Positions 6,983 to 17,194 are shown, counted from the stretch's first letter. The stretch: DNA of 64,000 nt from Spirosoma oryzicola (GCF_021233055.1 NZ_CP089538.1:4790501-4854500); one strand, 5' to 3'. Program-made: numbers and translations. The notes: a model not told the origin generated them from the letters alone.

Positions 6983-9964
6983 ATGAACACATCTAGCCGG
7001 GCAATGGTATTGCTCCTTGTCTTACTGTACCCTACCCTTCTGACTGCTCAGCTTAGTGTTTCAAGTCCGGCTCCACGAATAGTTTATCAACGAAATAATG
7101 CAGAAGAAGCGACGATTATCGTTACGGGCTTGGCTCCATCAGCGGCTACGCACGTAGAAGCACGGTTTGTGCCAATGGCAATTGGTCAGGGACAGGTTAC
7201 ACGCTGGACAGCATTATCACTTCTGCCTTCGTCATCTACGTTTCGGGGATCCGTTGTTGTCAAGACGGGGCAGTACCGGTTGGATGTACGAGCATTTATG
7301 GGCAACACGCTATTGGCCGAAACCCACGTAAACCGGGTCGGCGTAGGCGAAGTGTTTGTGCTGGCAGGTCAGTCAAATGTGTATGGCGGGTTCCGACGCG
7401 TGCCTGGTTCCGAAGAAGACCGCGTTTCGTGTGTCGACTTCCGACAGGAAACGATTGACGAATATCTACTTCCATTCCGGTTTAGCAATGTTAGCTACGG
7501 CAGTAATATTGGCCCAAGCCAGCCTCCTCACTTGTGGAGCGTTCTGGGCGACAGGCTTGTTCGCTGGCTCAACGTACCCGTCATGTTTCTAGGGGCAGCA
7601 TTAGGCGGCACGTCGAGCGAAGAATGGAAGCAGTCGGCTGCCGGGAACATCGGAAATACGCTTAACTCAGCCGTTTATCGACGGTTAGGTGTCGCCCTGC
7701 TGCATTATGTGTCCCGGACCGGAGCACGAGCCATTTTGTGGCATCAGGGCGAAAGCGATGATACAACCAATACGCAAACTTATTTCGACAACATTCACTA
7801 CGTTATTACTAAAACGCGCCAGCAGACAGGCTTTAATCAACTGGCCTGGATGGTATCGCGGGCGAGTTACATAAACGGCAAAACAAACCCTGATGTCATT
7901 GCGGCTCAGAATCGACTTATCAACGAAGTACACGATGTTTTTGCCGGACCCGCCACGGATACGCTTACGGGTTCTGCCAATCGTCCCGATAATGTACACT
8001 TGCTTGGCGACGGTATGTACCGCTTCATTGATACGTGGATGCAGTGTCTTAACACCGATTTCTTTCAAAACAGTGTACCCTTTACGCCGACGGATGAATC
8101 GTCGCTGATTACCAGTGGATATACATTACCCTTAACCCGCCGTCCCGGTGAGACAATTCAGGCGTCTTCTCTTCGGTCGGATGCGCACGAGTTGGATAAC
8201 CAGTACGTTGCACAAATCGTACGAGCCGACAACAATCAGGTTGTGTCTGAATCGGCACCCGGTACTACCAACCCACTGACGGTAACCTTACCTGCTGACT
8301 TGACTGATGGGTCATACCGAATCCGTACGAGGTCCACTCATCCAGTCACGGTTGGTACAGTCGGCGAAGCGTTTCAGGTAAGTCGATCAGCAGCCCCAAC
8401 AACATCTCAAGCTACCATTCCGCTAGCTACCAGTGGCGGAACACCTGATCCCGCCATACAACGCCTGGCTTATCGGTATGAGATCTTCAGTCATGGTTTT
8501 TTTGCGATGATTCGCGCCGAAATTCCCGTTGAGGTCCGGCTTGAACGAATCGATGGCGGTAGTTTTAGTGATTCAGGCTGGTATTTGGTTCCACCCAGTA
8601 ATCAGGCACCCGACTACACCGAATTTGCCGATTTCAATTACATCCGCAATTATCCCCCGGCCGCTGCCGGAGTGGGCGGGGTCGAGCCCGGAAGGTATCG
8701 TCTGTCAGTACGTCGCCAGGGCAGTTCAGGGGCTGGATTTTGGTACGATGTCAATTTCATTAATGGCAAGCAGATTCTCTACTACGCTATGGAACCCATT
8801 CCGCCGGTACCACCTGTTCTGGCAATGGAAGATATACCGACGACGCAACCTTGTTTATCCGGCTCATTTCCCGTATATGTTACGGTTACCGATGGATCTG
8901 TAAATAGTGGTAATACCTTTACCGTTCAGCTGTCCGATTCTATGGGTTCCTTCTACACAGTAACCAATATTGGCACAGGTAATACCAATCCTATCCAGGC
9001 TACATTGCCCGCTGGTTTGCCTGCTGGCAATACGTACCGAATCCGAGTGATAGCCAGCAACCCGACGGTAGCCAGTGCTCCTAGTCTACCGCTGCAAATC
9101 TGCCCCGATATGGCCGACTTATCGTTGGCCATGCAGGTAGATAACCGAACGCCAGCCGTCGGGCAAATCGTCTCGCTAACAGTGTCGCTCACGAATGCCG
9201 GGCCAAACGATGCTACCGGTGTGCAGGCGAAAAGCCTTCTTCCCGATTTCGTTACCTTCGTCGATTCGCAGAACCCAGCGGTAAGTTCAGTAGACAATAC
9301 CGTAACGGTCGCAGCGGGTACTATTCTTACCGGTTCAACCATACCGTATACGTTTCGTATAAAAGCCAACCAACCCGGCACGTTTGTAACGGCAGCTCAG
9401 ATTAGTAGTAGCTCGGTAACAGACCCGGATAGCCAGCCTGATTCAGGTACCGGTGACGGACAAGACGATGCAGCTTATGTAGATCTACGCACCGCCAACG
9501 CCAATGGTCCTCTGATTACATCGCCTAATCCCAACCAAACACCCTTACCAACTGTCCTGTCCAACCAGCCCTCAACCGATCCAAACAAAGCCGATTTGAG
9601 CCTCGACTTACAAGTCAGTCGGCTGGTGGTAACCACTAATGAATCAATTAATCTTACCGTAACCCTTAATAACCAGGGAGGACTAGCGGCCAGTGACGTT
9701 GCGATTCAGTTACTACTGCCCAATGGATGGCAACTGACCGATTCAAACGGGTTCCTCGTCAACGGTCAGACGGTTACCGCCGTGGTAGGTTCAGTGGCTA
9801 TCAATTCGTATGCGACGGTTTCCTTACCTGTACGGATTAGTAGCTCAGGGACGGTGTCGGCTCAGGTTTCGAGTGTTTCCCAGCCGGACCCTGATTCGAC
9901 ACCAGGCAACGGCTATAGCAACGGGGAGGACGACGAAGCCAGTATTAGCGTGCGGACGAAATAG
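6983..9964 (+). CDS. Large secreted SASA-type carbohydrate esterase with DUF11 tail
   Basis: This 993-residue exported protein has a signal peptide ending near TLLTAQ (residue 22). The N-terminal catalytic part (about 100-350) is of the sialate O-acetylesterase (SASA/DUF303) type. It has the nucleophile in LAGQSN (Ser131) and the acid/base pair in DNVH (Asp336, His339), so it should be active. A linker and beta-rich regions follow, then a module at about 611-708 and two DUF11 domains (709-868 and 869-993). Each DUF11 domain ends in an acidic Asp-rich segment. The last 285 residues and the 611-708 module have paralogous copies in the next gene. No CHU_C sorting domain ends the protein. Deacetylation of an extracellular polysaccharide is likely; the exact substrate is unknown. 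Confidence 0.82.
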   Translation: MNTSSRAMVLLLVLLYPTLLTAQLSVSSPAPRIVYQRNNAEEATIIVTGLAPSAATHVEARFVPMAIGQGQVTRWTALSLLPSSSTFRGSVVVKTGQYRLDVRAFMGNTLLAETHVNRVGVGEVFVLAGQSNVYGGFRRVPGSEEDRVSCVDFRQETIDEYLLPFRFSNVSYGSNIGPSQPPHLWSVLGDRLVRWLNVPVMFLGAALGGTSSEEWKQSAAGNIGNTLNSAVYRRLGVALLHYVSRTGARAILWHQGESDDTTNTQTYFDNIHYVITKTRQQTGFNQLAWMVSRASYINGKTNPDVIAAQNRLINEVHDVFAGPATDTLTGSANRPDNVHLLGDGMYRFIDTWMQCLNTDFFQNSVPFTPTDESSLITSGYTLPLTRRPGETIQASSLRSDAHELDNQYVAQIVRADNNQVVSESAPGTTNPLTVTLPADLTDGSYRIRTRSTHPVTVGTVGEAFQVSRSAAPTTSQATIPLATSGGTPDPAIQRLAYRYEIFSHGFFAMIRAEIPVEVRLERIDGGSFSDSGWYLVPPSNQAPDYTEFADFNYIRNYPPAAAGVGGVEPGRYRLSVRRQGSSGAGFWYDVNFINGKQILYYAMEPIPPVPPVLAMEDIPTTQPCLSGSFPVYVTVTDGSVNSGNTFTVQLSDSMGSFYTVTNIGTGNTNPIQATLPAGLPAGNTYRIRVIASNPTVASAPSLPLQICPDMADLSLAMQVDNRTPAVGQIVSLTVSLTNAGPNDATGVQAKSLLPDFVTFVDSQNPAVSSVDNTVTVAAGTILTGSTIPYTFRIKANQPGTFVTAAQISSSSVTDPDSQPDSGTGDGQDDAAYVDLRTANANGPLITSPNPNQTPLPTVLSNQPSTDPNKADLSLDLQVSRLVVTTNESINLTVTLNNQGGLAASDVAIQLLLPNGWQLTDSNGFLVNGQTVTAVVGSVAINSYATVSLPVRISSSGTVSAQVSSVSQPDPDSTPGNGYSNGEDDEASISVRTK

Positions 9965-10024
9965 GTAAATTACCGGAACGGCAAAAGCGCTGTAAATCAT
10001 TACAAATTACAATCCCTAATCCGA

Positions 10025-10054
10025 TTGCATATGTAACAACAGCACCTTAACTTG
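10025..10054 (+). promoter_or_regulatory. Candidate promoter of the BNR/Ig secreted protein gene
   Basis: TTG (10025-10027), 20 nt, then TAACTTG (10048-10054) is one base short of the Bacteroidota TTG-N19-TAnnTTTG promoter. Confidence 0.4.
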
Positions 10055-10095
10055 CCGAGTAATTTATCACCTTTTTTACCGTAACGTACTACTCT

Positions 10096-13000
10096 ATGCC
10101 CCTTTTTACTTGCCGCCAGTTGCTGGCTGGAGTGCTTTTCCTTTGCTTAAATAGTGTCCATACTACTCTTTCTGCACAGTCTACCAATCCTCCCTCTACG
10201 ACTGCAATTCAGCGCGACGCAATTCAGCGCGACACGCTCCGTGAGCTTCTCGAAGAAGAGCAGAAGCGGATTATAGATCCCGGACTGGGACGCGTACCCT
10301 ACGAGCGACTTAGTGCCGTACAGACGCAGCTTGCCAAGCAGGAGCCCAACGCTGTAACCAATGGAATTCCCGGTGTAACCTGGCAGGAGCGCGGCCCCAG
10401 CAACGCAGGTGGTCGTACACGCGCTTTTCTGTTCGACCCGAACGATCCAGCCCGCAAGAAGGTATGGGCAGGAAGTATCAGAGGAGGTCTGTGGTTCAAC
10501 TCTGACATTACGGATGCGAATGCGTCGTGGACTCCCGTTAGCGACGACTGGTCGAACCTCTTCGTCTCGGCGCTGGCCGCTGACCCGTCAAACCCGCAGG
10601 TGATGTACGCGGGCACGGGGGATGGCTACGACTATCAATCCGGTGGTGGTATCTGGAAAACAACAAACGGCGGACAATCCTGGACCCTGTTGAGCAATAC
10701 CATTCCGGGCGGTTCGTCGCTAAGTTCAGCGTTTTATTACATCAATCGGATTGTGGTCAATCGCTCAGGACACGTATTTGTGGCAACTCAATACGGCCTA
10801 GTTAAGTCAACGGACGGTGGAAACAGTTGGAATTACACGCTGGCCCCATCCAAAAACATTGGAGCACCCGGTTCGTCTACGGATTCGTATTATGATCGGG
10901 TGACGGACCTGGAAATTGGGAGCGACGGAACTCTCTACGCAGCCTTTTACCCAACTAAGCTGTACAAATCAACGGGCGACGCCACCTGGACGGATATTAC
11001 CCCAGCAGGGTCACCCACTGGAGAACGCACCGAACTGGCCTTAGCACCTTCCACTAGTGGCGCCGGGCAGGTCATTTACGCCGTAACCCGCAAATACAAC
11101 GCAACCAATTATTCGCAGGACATCCTCTGGTTTAAGAAAAGCACCAATGCCGGATCAACCTGGAGCGACTTGACCATCCCAGTCTACGGCACCAGCCCTT
11201 ATATCAATCATTTTACCGAGGGCAATGGCTATTATTCAATGAGCCTGGGGGTTAGTCCAACCGATCCTAATATCGTCTACGCCGGAGGAATGTACTGGTT
11301 TCGATCAACAAACGGAGGTACTAGCTGGAGCCGGATTTCCTACAATTATTCCTACCAACATGGATTTGCTTTTCAGTCCGATCAAAGTGGCAATTACATG
11401 GCTGCTGTGTTCAGTGATGGTGGGGTTTTTCTGTCAACCGACTGGGGAAATACAGCGATTGCACAGTCTACAACAACTAGTAGAAATACAGGGTATCGGG
11501 CAGGAGAAACCAATTCCGTTTCTATGCGAAATAGTCCCGCCAGTGCTTACCTGCTCAATACAACTCACCCGCTGGGTGGTAACCAGATAACACAGGCAGA
11601 TCTAGCACCCGGAGTCACATTTTTCACATCGGGCAGTCCATTCGGTATAACCTTTATCGACGAAGACGAACCCAGCCTCCAGATTCACTCGTACTACAAT
11701 AATTTTTACGCATACGTTAATTCAAGCTGGCAGTATCTGTTTAATGCGAGTAATACCCCAGCTATGGCCTCTGCCGATTATGATAGTCCTGCCAACACGT
11801 TATATTCAGTTGATTATAACAATAGCGTTTACAGGATTCGCAGAAGCGCTGGCATCGGATCGACTGTTTCAACGACCTACTTGCCCCTCACTGGCGTTAC
11901 CAATTACCCTTCTTTTGTAAAGCTTAGCCGGGACCGAACAGCGCTTTTCGTGGGAGCTTATCCGGGCAAATTGTACCGGATAACAGGACTCGATCAGTCC
12001 TCTCCAACGCTGACCGCCATTGACAACAACATATTCCCGCAGTACAGCACCATATCCAGCATCGATGTTGGTACCACCCCCAACGAACTAATCGTAACAT
12101 TGTCCAACTACGGTGCCCGGTCGGTTTGGTACACCAACGACGGTGGTTCTACCTGGATTAGCAAGGATGAAGTATTTCACGGATTACCCGACATACCCGT
12201 TCGAAGTGTGTTGTTCAACCCCAAGAATTATAAACAGGTGTTGTTGGGAACAGAAGTAGGCATCTGGTCTAGTAGCGACATTACGGCCAGTAACCCAAAC
12301 TGGTCGTTTTCGAACGCAGGATTAGGCAATGTACGCGTTAACCAGCTGCGCTACCGGGCTGCGGATGGGCGGGTAACAGCCGCTACCAACGGACGAGGCA
12401 TCTTCACGTCCGATATATTCGCGATTCCGTACACGGTACCGACTGTTGCCTTGACGGACGTATCAAAAGCCGCTCTTTGCGCAGGAAATACGTTCACGGT
12501 CTCTTTTTCAACCAGCGGACCGGCTTTCCCATCAACCAATCGGTTCGAAGTCTGGCTATCGGACGCGAACGGCAACTTTACCAATGCCCAACGAATTGGA
12601 ACTGGTACCGCCAGTCCTGTTTCAGCTACTCTGGCAAGCGGCTACAGCGCTTTACCCTACGGGACTAATTACCGCGTAAAGGTAATAGCCACGAATCCTG
12701 ACGTAGAAAGCGGACAAAGTGACGCAATAGCTATTGGTAATCTGAGTAGTGCTTATGTGTACGACCGCCGTTCGGAAGCGGGACAAAATAATACAGCTGG
12801 CACTATCTGTTCTGGCAGCCGGACTACATTACGAGCCTTTAGTCTTGCAACAAACAACACGTATACACTAGGAGAAAATTACAGTTGGGTGTTAAATAAC
12901 ATACCTATTAACAATGTTTCTTCTGCTACGCTTTCAGTTCAGCAGGCAGGCATATACACCGTAATTGTAAAACAGGCAGGCTGTGTTATAACAAGCAGCA

Positions 13001-15372
13001 CTTACAATCTTACTACCTCTACTGATATTTATACCAATGTAATCTCAGCATCCAGTAACGAACCTCAGTGCGACGATCATCCTTTAAAGCTCCAAGCTAA
13101 TTACATAGGAGAAACAGCTGTTTACCAGTGGACACGTGATGGTGTCGATATCAGTGGTGCCACTAGTTACACATTTAATGCCAATCAGACAGGAGGATAT
13201 GCTCATCGAATAACGGACAATGGCTGTACCGCTTCGGCGAACTCCTCATACTTCAAATTTGGACGGTCTCTTTATGCCTCTGCTTATTTAGGCTTCGGTT
13301 ATGACTCCTTATTTTGTGCCAGTTCGCCTTTTTCCAAAGTTATTAACGCTGCATTACCATTGACAAATGATTACTCGATCCAATGGTATCGTAATGGTGT
13401 TCCGCTTACTGATGGTGATGCAACTAAAGAGCGTTATTACGCATATCAGCCAGGAGAATACAATTTTCTATTAAAACAAGGTAGTTGCCAAACATATAGC
13501 AATTCTGTAATCCTTAGTTTAACTGATCAAATAGTCGCCAGAATTGAAAACAATGGTATTAAAAGTGCCTGCATAGGTTCAGAAATTTATTTACAGGCAC
13601 AACCAGGTAACGCTGGTAAGTTCCAATGGCAAAAAGACGGGATAGATATACAGGGCGCGGTCAACAATTACTTTCAAGCTGGGCAGTCTGGAAATTATAC
13701 GGTTCGTATAACAATGGGCCTATGTTCTGCTATATCAGCTCCAATATCGTTAACTATCGGTAATGTGATAGAACCAGTAATTTCTTATTCATCTCCTTTT
13801 GGAGCCTCATGCTCTGGAGCCTCAATATCAGTCAATTATTATACATCCACAAACACCTATAAATATCAGTGGTTTAGAAACGGGGCTACGCTAAACGGGG
13901 CTACAAATTCTTATTTGTTCGCTTCTCAGCTTGGTGCCTATTCTATAAAAGTCACAAGTGGTGATTGTTCTGGAACATCGAAAGAATTGTATGTTGATTT
14001 TAGTGATGGAAAAACAGCTAGACCAATTATTTCTACACCTGAATCAAAGAAGCAATTATGTTCTAACAATAGCGCCCTACTAACATCGACATACTCAGGT
14101 GGCAACTGGCAATGGAAACTCAATGGTGCGGCTATTGTTGGGGCAACAAACTATCAACTCTATGCTACTTCACCGGGAGTATATTCTGTTATGAGCCGAG
14201 TAGGATCATGCCAGACGGAGTCGGACCCTATCGACGTTAAGATTGGTGAGCCGACAACGGCAACGCTGAGTGGGAATGCCCTGGTAAGCGCTGGACAAGC
14301 TGCTCTGCTGCCCGTAGCGTTTACCGGTCCCGCACCGTGGTCCTTCACGCTTACCAATGGGCAGTCGGTAGCGTCTACCTACCAGAATCCGTATCTTGTT
14401 CCGGTTACGCCAGGCAATACAACGACCTTTCAACTGGCCTCAGTGGCCAATACCTGCGGTACGGGTTCGACAGCGGGGCAGGCTACCGTAACGGTTGGTT
14501 CGGGTAGTGCCGATGTGTCGCTTGCCATGACGGCCAGCACCCGAACGCCAAACGTAGGCGATGTGGTTACCTACACCTTAACGGCCATCAACGCAGGTCC
14601 GCAAGATGCCGTTGGCGTTCAGTTGAGTAGCCGACTACCAGCGGGTCTTGATTTTGTAAGTGCAATAACGCCAGGCGTAACGTTTGCCAACGGAATCGTC
14701 TCGGCCAATGTCGGTACTATTACCGCTGACAATACGACCAGCATCAGCTTCCAGGCTAAGCCCACGCAATCGGGTACGTTCGCAACGGCGGCTCAACTGT
14801 CGGCGAGTCAGACACCAGACCCGGATAGTCAGCCTAACTCCGGTACGGGCGACGGCCAGGATGATGCCGTGACGGTTGACGTACGTACGCCGAACAATGG
14901 TAACGCATTTACGGCTTCCGCAAACCCTGATCAGGCTACGCTCCCGCCGGTAGTAAGCAATCAGCCCCAACCCGACGCGTTAACCGCTGACCTTAGCCTG
15001 ACTATGGCAGCCGACCGGGTTATCGTCAGGCCAGCCCAAACGGAAACGGTTACCGCTACCCTCAAGGTCAGCAACCGGGGTGGTGCTACCGTACCGAGTG
15101 CCGTGATTCTTATTAGTATTCCAAACGGTTCTGTCAATTTCGCTAACAATCCGGCTTTTACGCAGGTAGACAGCCAGACCTACAAGGTTTATGTTAGTCA
15201 ACTGACTGCGGGACAGTCGTCAACGCTAACCATCCGTTGGCAACCCACGGGAGCAGGTGCTTTGAAAGCGCAAATCGCTGACGCATCCCCATCGGACCCC
15301 GATTCGACACCGGGCAACGGCTACAACAACGGCGAGGACGATGAAGCCAGTATTAGTGTGCGGGAATATTAA
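10096..15372 (+). CDS. Giant secreted BNR-propeller protein with Ig-like repeats and DUF11 tail
   Basis: This 1758-residue protein has a signal peptide ending near TTLSAQ. Residues 90-775 form a BNR/sortilin-like propeller of the kind seen in exo-sialidases and xyloglucanases. Repeated signs are IWKTTNGGQSW, LVKSTDGGNSW, WFRSTNGGTSW and VWYTNDGGSTW. A module at about 783-885 resembles one in the preceding esterase. Six Ig-like repeats of about 90 residues follow (WTRDGVDISGA, WYRNGVPL, WQKDGIDIQGA, WFRNGATLNGA, WKLNGAAIVGA). Two DUF11 domains (1470-1630 and 1630-1758) close the protein with an Asp-rich end like that of the esterase. The Ig stretch is much more AT-rich than the rest. No catalytic residues can be claimed, so it may bind glycans or act as an adhesin. 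Confidence 0.8.
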   Translation: MPLFTCRQLLAGVLFLCLNSVHTTLSAQSTNPPSTTAIQRDAIQRDTLRELLEEEQKRIIDPGLGRVPYERLSAVQTQLAKQEPNAVTNGIPGVTWQERGPSNAGGRTRAFLFDPNDPARKKVWAGSIRGGLWFNSDITDANASWTPVSDDWSNLFVSALAADPSNPQVMYAGTGDGYDYQSGGGIWKTTNGGQSWTLLSNTIPGGSSLSSAFYYINRIVVNRSGHVFVATQYGLVKSTDGGNSWNYTLAPSKNIGAPGSSTDSYYDRVTDLEIGSDGTLYAAFYPTKLYKSTGDATWTDITPAGSPTGERTELALAPSTSGAGQVIYAVTRKYNATNYSQDILWFKKSTNAGSTWSDLTIPVYGTSPYINHFTEGNGYYSMSLGVSPTDPNIVYAGGMYWFRSTNGGTSWSRISYNYSYQHGFAFQSDQSGNYMAAVFSDGGVFLSTDWGNTAIAQSTTTSRNTGYRAGETNSVSMRNSPASAYLLNTTHPLGGNQITQADLAPGVTFFTSGSPFGITFIDEDEPSLQIHSYYNNFYAYVNSSWQYLFNASNTPAMASADYDSPANTLYSVDYNNSVYRIRRSAGIGSTVSTTYLPLTGVTNYPSFVKLSRDRTALFVGAYPGKLYRITGLDQSSPTLTAIDNNIFPQYSTISSIDVGTTPNELIVTLSNYGARSVWYTNDGGSTWISKDEVFHGLPDIPVRSVLFNPKNYKQVLLGTEVGIWSSSDITASNPNWSFSNAGLGNVRVNQLRYRAADGRVTAATNGRGIFTSDIFAIPYTVPTVALTDVSKAALCAGNTFTVSFSTSGPAFPSTNRFEVWLSDANGNFTNAQRIGTGTASPVSATLASGYSALPYGTNYRVKVIATNPDVESGQSDAIAIGNLSSAYVYDRRSEAGQNNTAGTICSGSRTTLRAFSLATNNTYTLGENYSWVLNNIPINNVSSATLSVQQAGIYTVIVKQAGCVITSSTYNLTTSTDIYTNVISASSNEPQCDDHPLKLQANYIGETAVYQWTRDGVDISGATSYTFNANQTGGYAHRITDNGCTASANSSYFKFGRSLYASAYLGFGYDSLFCASSPFSKVINAALPLTNDYSIQWYRNGVPLTDGDATKERYYAYQPGEYNFLLKQGSCQTYSNSVILSLTDQIVARIENNGIKSACIGSEIYLQAQPGNAGKFQWQKDGIDIQGAVNNYFQAGQSGNYTVRITMGLCSAISAPISLTIGNVIEPVISYSSPFGASCSGASISVNYYTSTNTYKYQWFRNGATLNGATNSYLFASQLGAYSIKVTSGDCSGTSKELYVDFSDGKTARPIISTPESKKQLCSNNSALLTSTYSGGNWQWKLNGAAIVGATNYQLYATSPGVYSVMSRVGSCQTESDPIDVKIGEPTTATLSGNALVSAGQAALLPVAFTGPAPWSFTLTNGQSVASTYQNPYLVPVTPGNTTTFQLASVANTCGTGSTAGQATVTVGSGSADVSLAMTASTRTPNVGDVVTYTLTAINAGPQDAVGVQLSSRLPAGLDFVSAITPGVTFANGIVSANVGTITADNTTSISFQAKPTQSGTFATAAQLSASQTPDPDSQPNSGTGDGQDDAVTVDVRTPNNGNAFTASANPDQATLPPVVSNQPQPDALTADLSLTMAADRVIVRPAQTETVTATLKVSNRGGATVPSAVILISIPNGSVNFANNPAFTQVDSQTYKVYVSQLTAGQSSTLTIRWQPTGAGALKAQIADASPSDPDSTPGNGYNNGEDDEASISVREY

Positions 15373-15486
15373 AGACCGCTTTTTCAGACAGGAGCGCGTT
15401 CACTAAATAGATTCGCTTTTTTTAAAATCAGCGCAATTTTAGCGAACTGAAATCTGTTGAAATAAAGCAATCGAATTTGGTTTGCT

Positions 15487-15494
15487 TAGCTTTG
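15487..15494 (+). promoter_or_regulatory. -7 box almost touching the start codon of the ThiF/rhodanese gene
   Basis: TAGCTTTG fits TAnnTTTG and ends 5 nt before the ATG at 15500. If used, the transcript would be leaderless or nearly so. Confidence 0.45.
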
Positions 15495-15499
15495 ACACC

Positions 15500-16636
15500 A
15501 TGGAAGCAACAACGTTAGTACCTGCCGAAAAACAACGCTATCAGAAGCACCTGAATCTGCCAGAAATTGGCGCGGCTGGTCAGCTTCGACTCAAGAATAC
15601 CCGTGTACTGGTAGTTGGTGCAGGCGGCTTAGGTTGCCCGGTACTGCTTTACTTAACGGCGGCTGGTGTTGGTACCATCGGTGTGATTGATCCTGATGTA
15701 GTAGACCTAAGCAACCTTCAACGGCAGGTGCTGTACACAACCGATGAAGTCGGCAAACCGAAAGCAAAAATCGCGGTCAACCACCTGAATCGGCTCAACC
15801 CCGACATTACGTTCGATACGTACACGATGGCGCTTGACGGTAGCAATGCTCGCGGCATCATCGAGTCATACGACATCATTGTTGACTGTACGGATAATTT
15901 CAAAGTTCGGTATCTGGTCAACGATGTCTGCGTCACGCTCGGCAAACCATTTGTGTACGGGGCCATTCACCGGTTTGAAGGCCAGGTAGCCGTACTCAAT
16001 GCCGACTTGGGCAATGGTCAACGGGGTCCAACGTACCGATGCCTGTTTCCCGAATACCCGAATGATATCGAGATTCCGAATTGCAATGACACAGGTGTTT
16101 TGGGCGTTTTGCCCGGTGTCATTGGTACTTACCAAGCGAACGAAGTCATTAAGCTGATCACGGGTATCGGCCAGAGCCTGACCGAGCACCTGCTGATGGT
16201 CGATCTGTTGACGATGAATCAGCAACGCATCAAAACAAAACGGCGGGCCGATGCGGATGAGCTGGCCCGGCAGGGTTTATCAAATACCAACCGACCGGCT
16301 CCTGCTGCATCGGGACCGCTAAAAATGTCGGTTCAGGAACTGGCAGACCGGCTGGCGCTTGGCGAAGACATTTTTCTGCTGGACGTTCGGGAGCGACCTG
16401 AATATGACCTTTGCCACCTGGAAGGATCGGTGCTGATTCCGGTCGGTATGATTCCCAATAATCGCAAGCGTATTCCGACAGACAAACCGGTAGTTGTTTA
16501 TTGCCATCATGGTATCCGTTCGGCCAATGTCATTAATTATCTGTACGCGCAGGGCGGATTGACCAATTTATACAATCTGGACGGCGGAATTAATGCCTGG
16601 GCGCGCGATATCGAACCCGAGATGGCTATTTATTGA
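15500..16636 (+). CDS. ThiF/MoeB-family adenylyltransferase fused to rhodanese
   Basis: This 378-residue protein activates the C-terminus of a ubiquitin-like sulfur carrier (ThiS or MoaD type) and, through its rhodanese domain, may also supply sulfur. The ATP-binding signature is GAGGLGCPVLLYLTAAGVG. It is followed by DLSNLQRQVLY, which carries the adenylation Arg. The rhodanese domain (about 275-378) keeps its active Cys335 in YCHHGIRS. The zinc-binding CxxC pairs of E. coli MoeB are missing: the segment reads TYRCLFPE with only one Cys, and no second pair follows. I use ATG 15500 rather than an upstream TTG because the -7 box lies between them. No moa or thi genes are adjacent, so the partner carrier is unknown. 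Confidence 0.87.
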   Translation: MEATTLVPAEKQRYQKHLNLPEIGAAGQLRLKNTRVLVVGAGGLGCPVLLYLTAAGVGTIGVIDPDVVDLSNLQRQVLYTTDEVGKPKAKIAVNHLNRLNPDITFDTYTMALDGSNARGIIESYDIIVDCTDNFKVRYLVNDVCVTLGKPFVYGAIHRFEGQVAVLNADLGNGQRGPTYRCLFPEYPNDIEIPNCNDTGVLGVLPGVIGTYQANEVIKLITGIGQSLTEHLLMVDLLTMNQQRIKTKRRADADELARQGLSNTNRPAPAASGPLKMSVQELADRLALGEDIFLLDVRERPEYDLCHLEGSVLIPVGMIPNNRKRIPTDKPVVVYCHHGIRSANVINYLYAQGGLTNLYNLDGGINAWARDIEPEMAIY

Positions 16637-16663
16637 TTTTCTTTTCTGTACATGAATTACCAG

Positions 16664-16694
16664 AAGCGCCGTAGCACTAAGCTATGGCGCTTTT
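16664..16694 (+). terminator. Terminator of the ThiF/rhodanese gene
   Basis: A 12-bp stem with one G.U pair (16664-16675 with 16681-16692) has a 5-nt loop and a TTTT run. Confidence 0.75.
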
Positions 16695-16809
16695 GCTTAC
16701 CTAATGGTCAACTAAATGACGTGGAACCAACCCCTTGGTACGGCTGTTTTGGGGGTGCCGTAGGTAAGCGTCAGTACTTGCCGCCCCAAACGGCAATCAC
16801 CGATCAACT

Positions 16810-17163
16810 ATGTTTGTCAACGTATTAAAGTCTAAGCTTCACCGAGTCAAAGTCACGCAGGCGGAGTTGAATTATGTTGGCAGTATCACCATTGATGAAG
16901 ACCTGATGGATGCTGCCGGATTGTTTGAGAATGAGCAGGTACACATTGTTAACAACAACAACGGGGAACGGCTCATTACTTATGTCATCAAAGGCGAACG
17001 CGGTTCGGGCATCATCTGTCTGAACGGAGCCGCAGCCCGCCGGGCACAAGTCGGCGATATCATTATTATCATCGCTTATGCGATGATGACCCCCGAAGAA
17101 GCTAAGGCTTATAAACCAACCGTTGTATTTCCGGACGATAATAACCGGTTGGTAAAAGCTTAA
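16810..17163 (+). CDS. panD: Aspartate 1-decarboxylase precursor
   Basis: This enzyme makes beta-alanine for pantothenate and CoA synthesis. The 117-residue pro-enzyme has the self-cleavage site Gly24-Ser25 in YVGSITID, which yields the pyruvoyl group. It also has Lys9, Arg54 and Tyr58, the residues known to act in the E. coli enzyme. Length and layout are typical. It is followed by its own terminator and then by a flippase-like membrane protein gene. panC and panB are not in the window. Confidence 0.97.
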   Translation: MFVNVLKSKLHRVKVTQAELNYVGSITIDEDLMDAAGLFENEQVHIVNNNNGERLITYVIKGERGSGIICLNGAAARRAQVGDIIIIIAYAMMTPEEAKAYKPTVVFPDDNNRLVKA

Positions 17164-17194
17164 TCCTTTTGTCAGCGAGCACTCCATTCTCACG

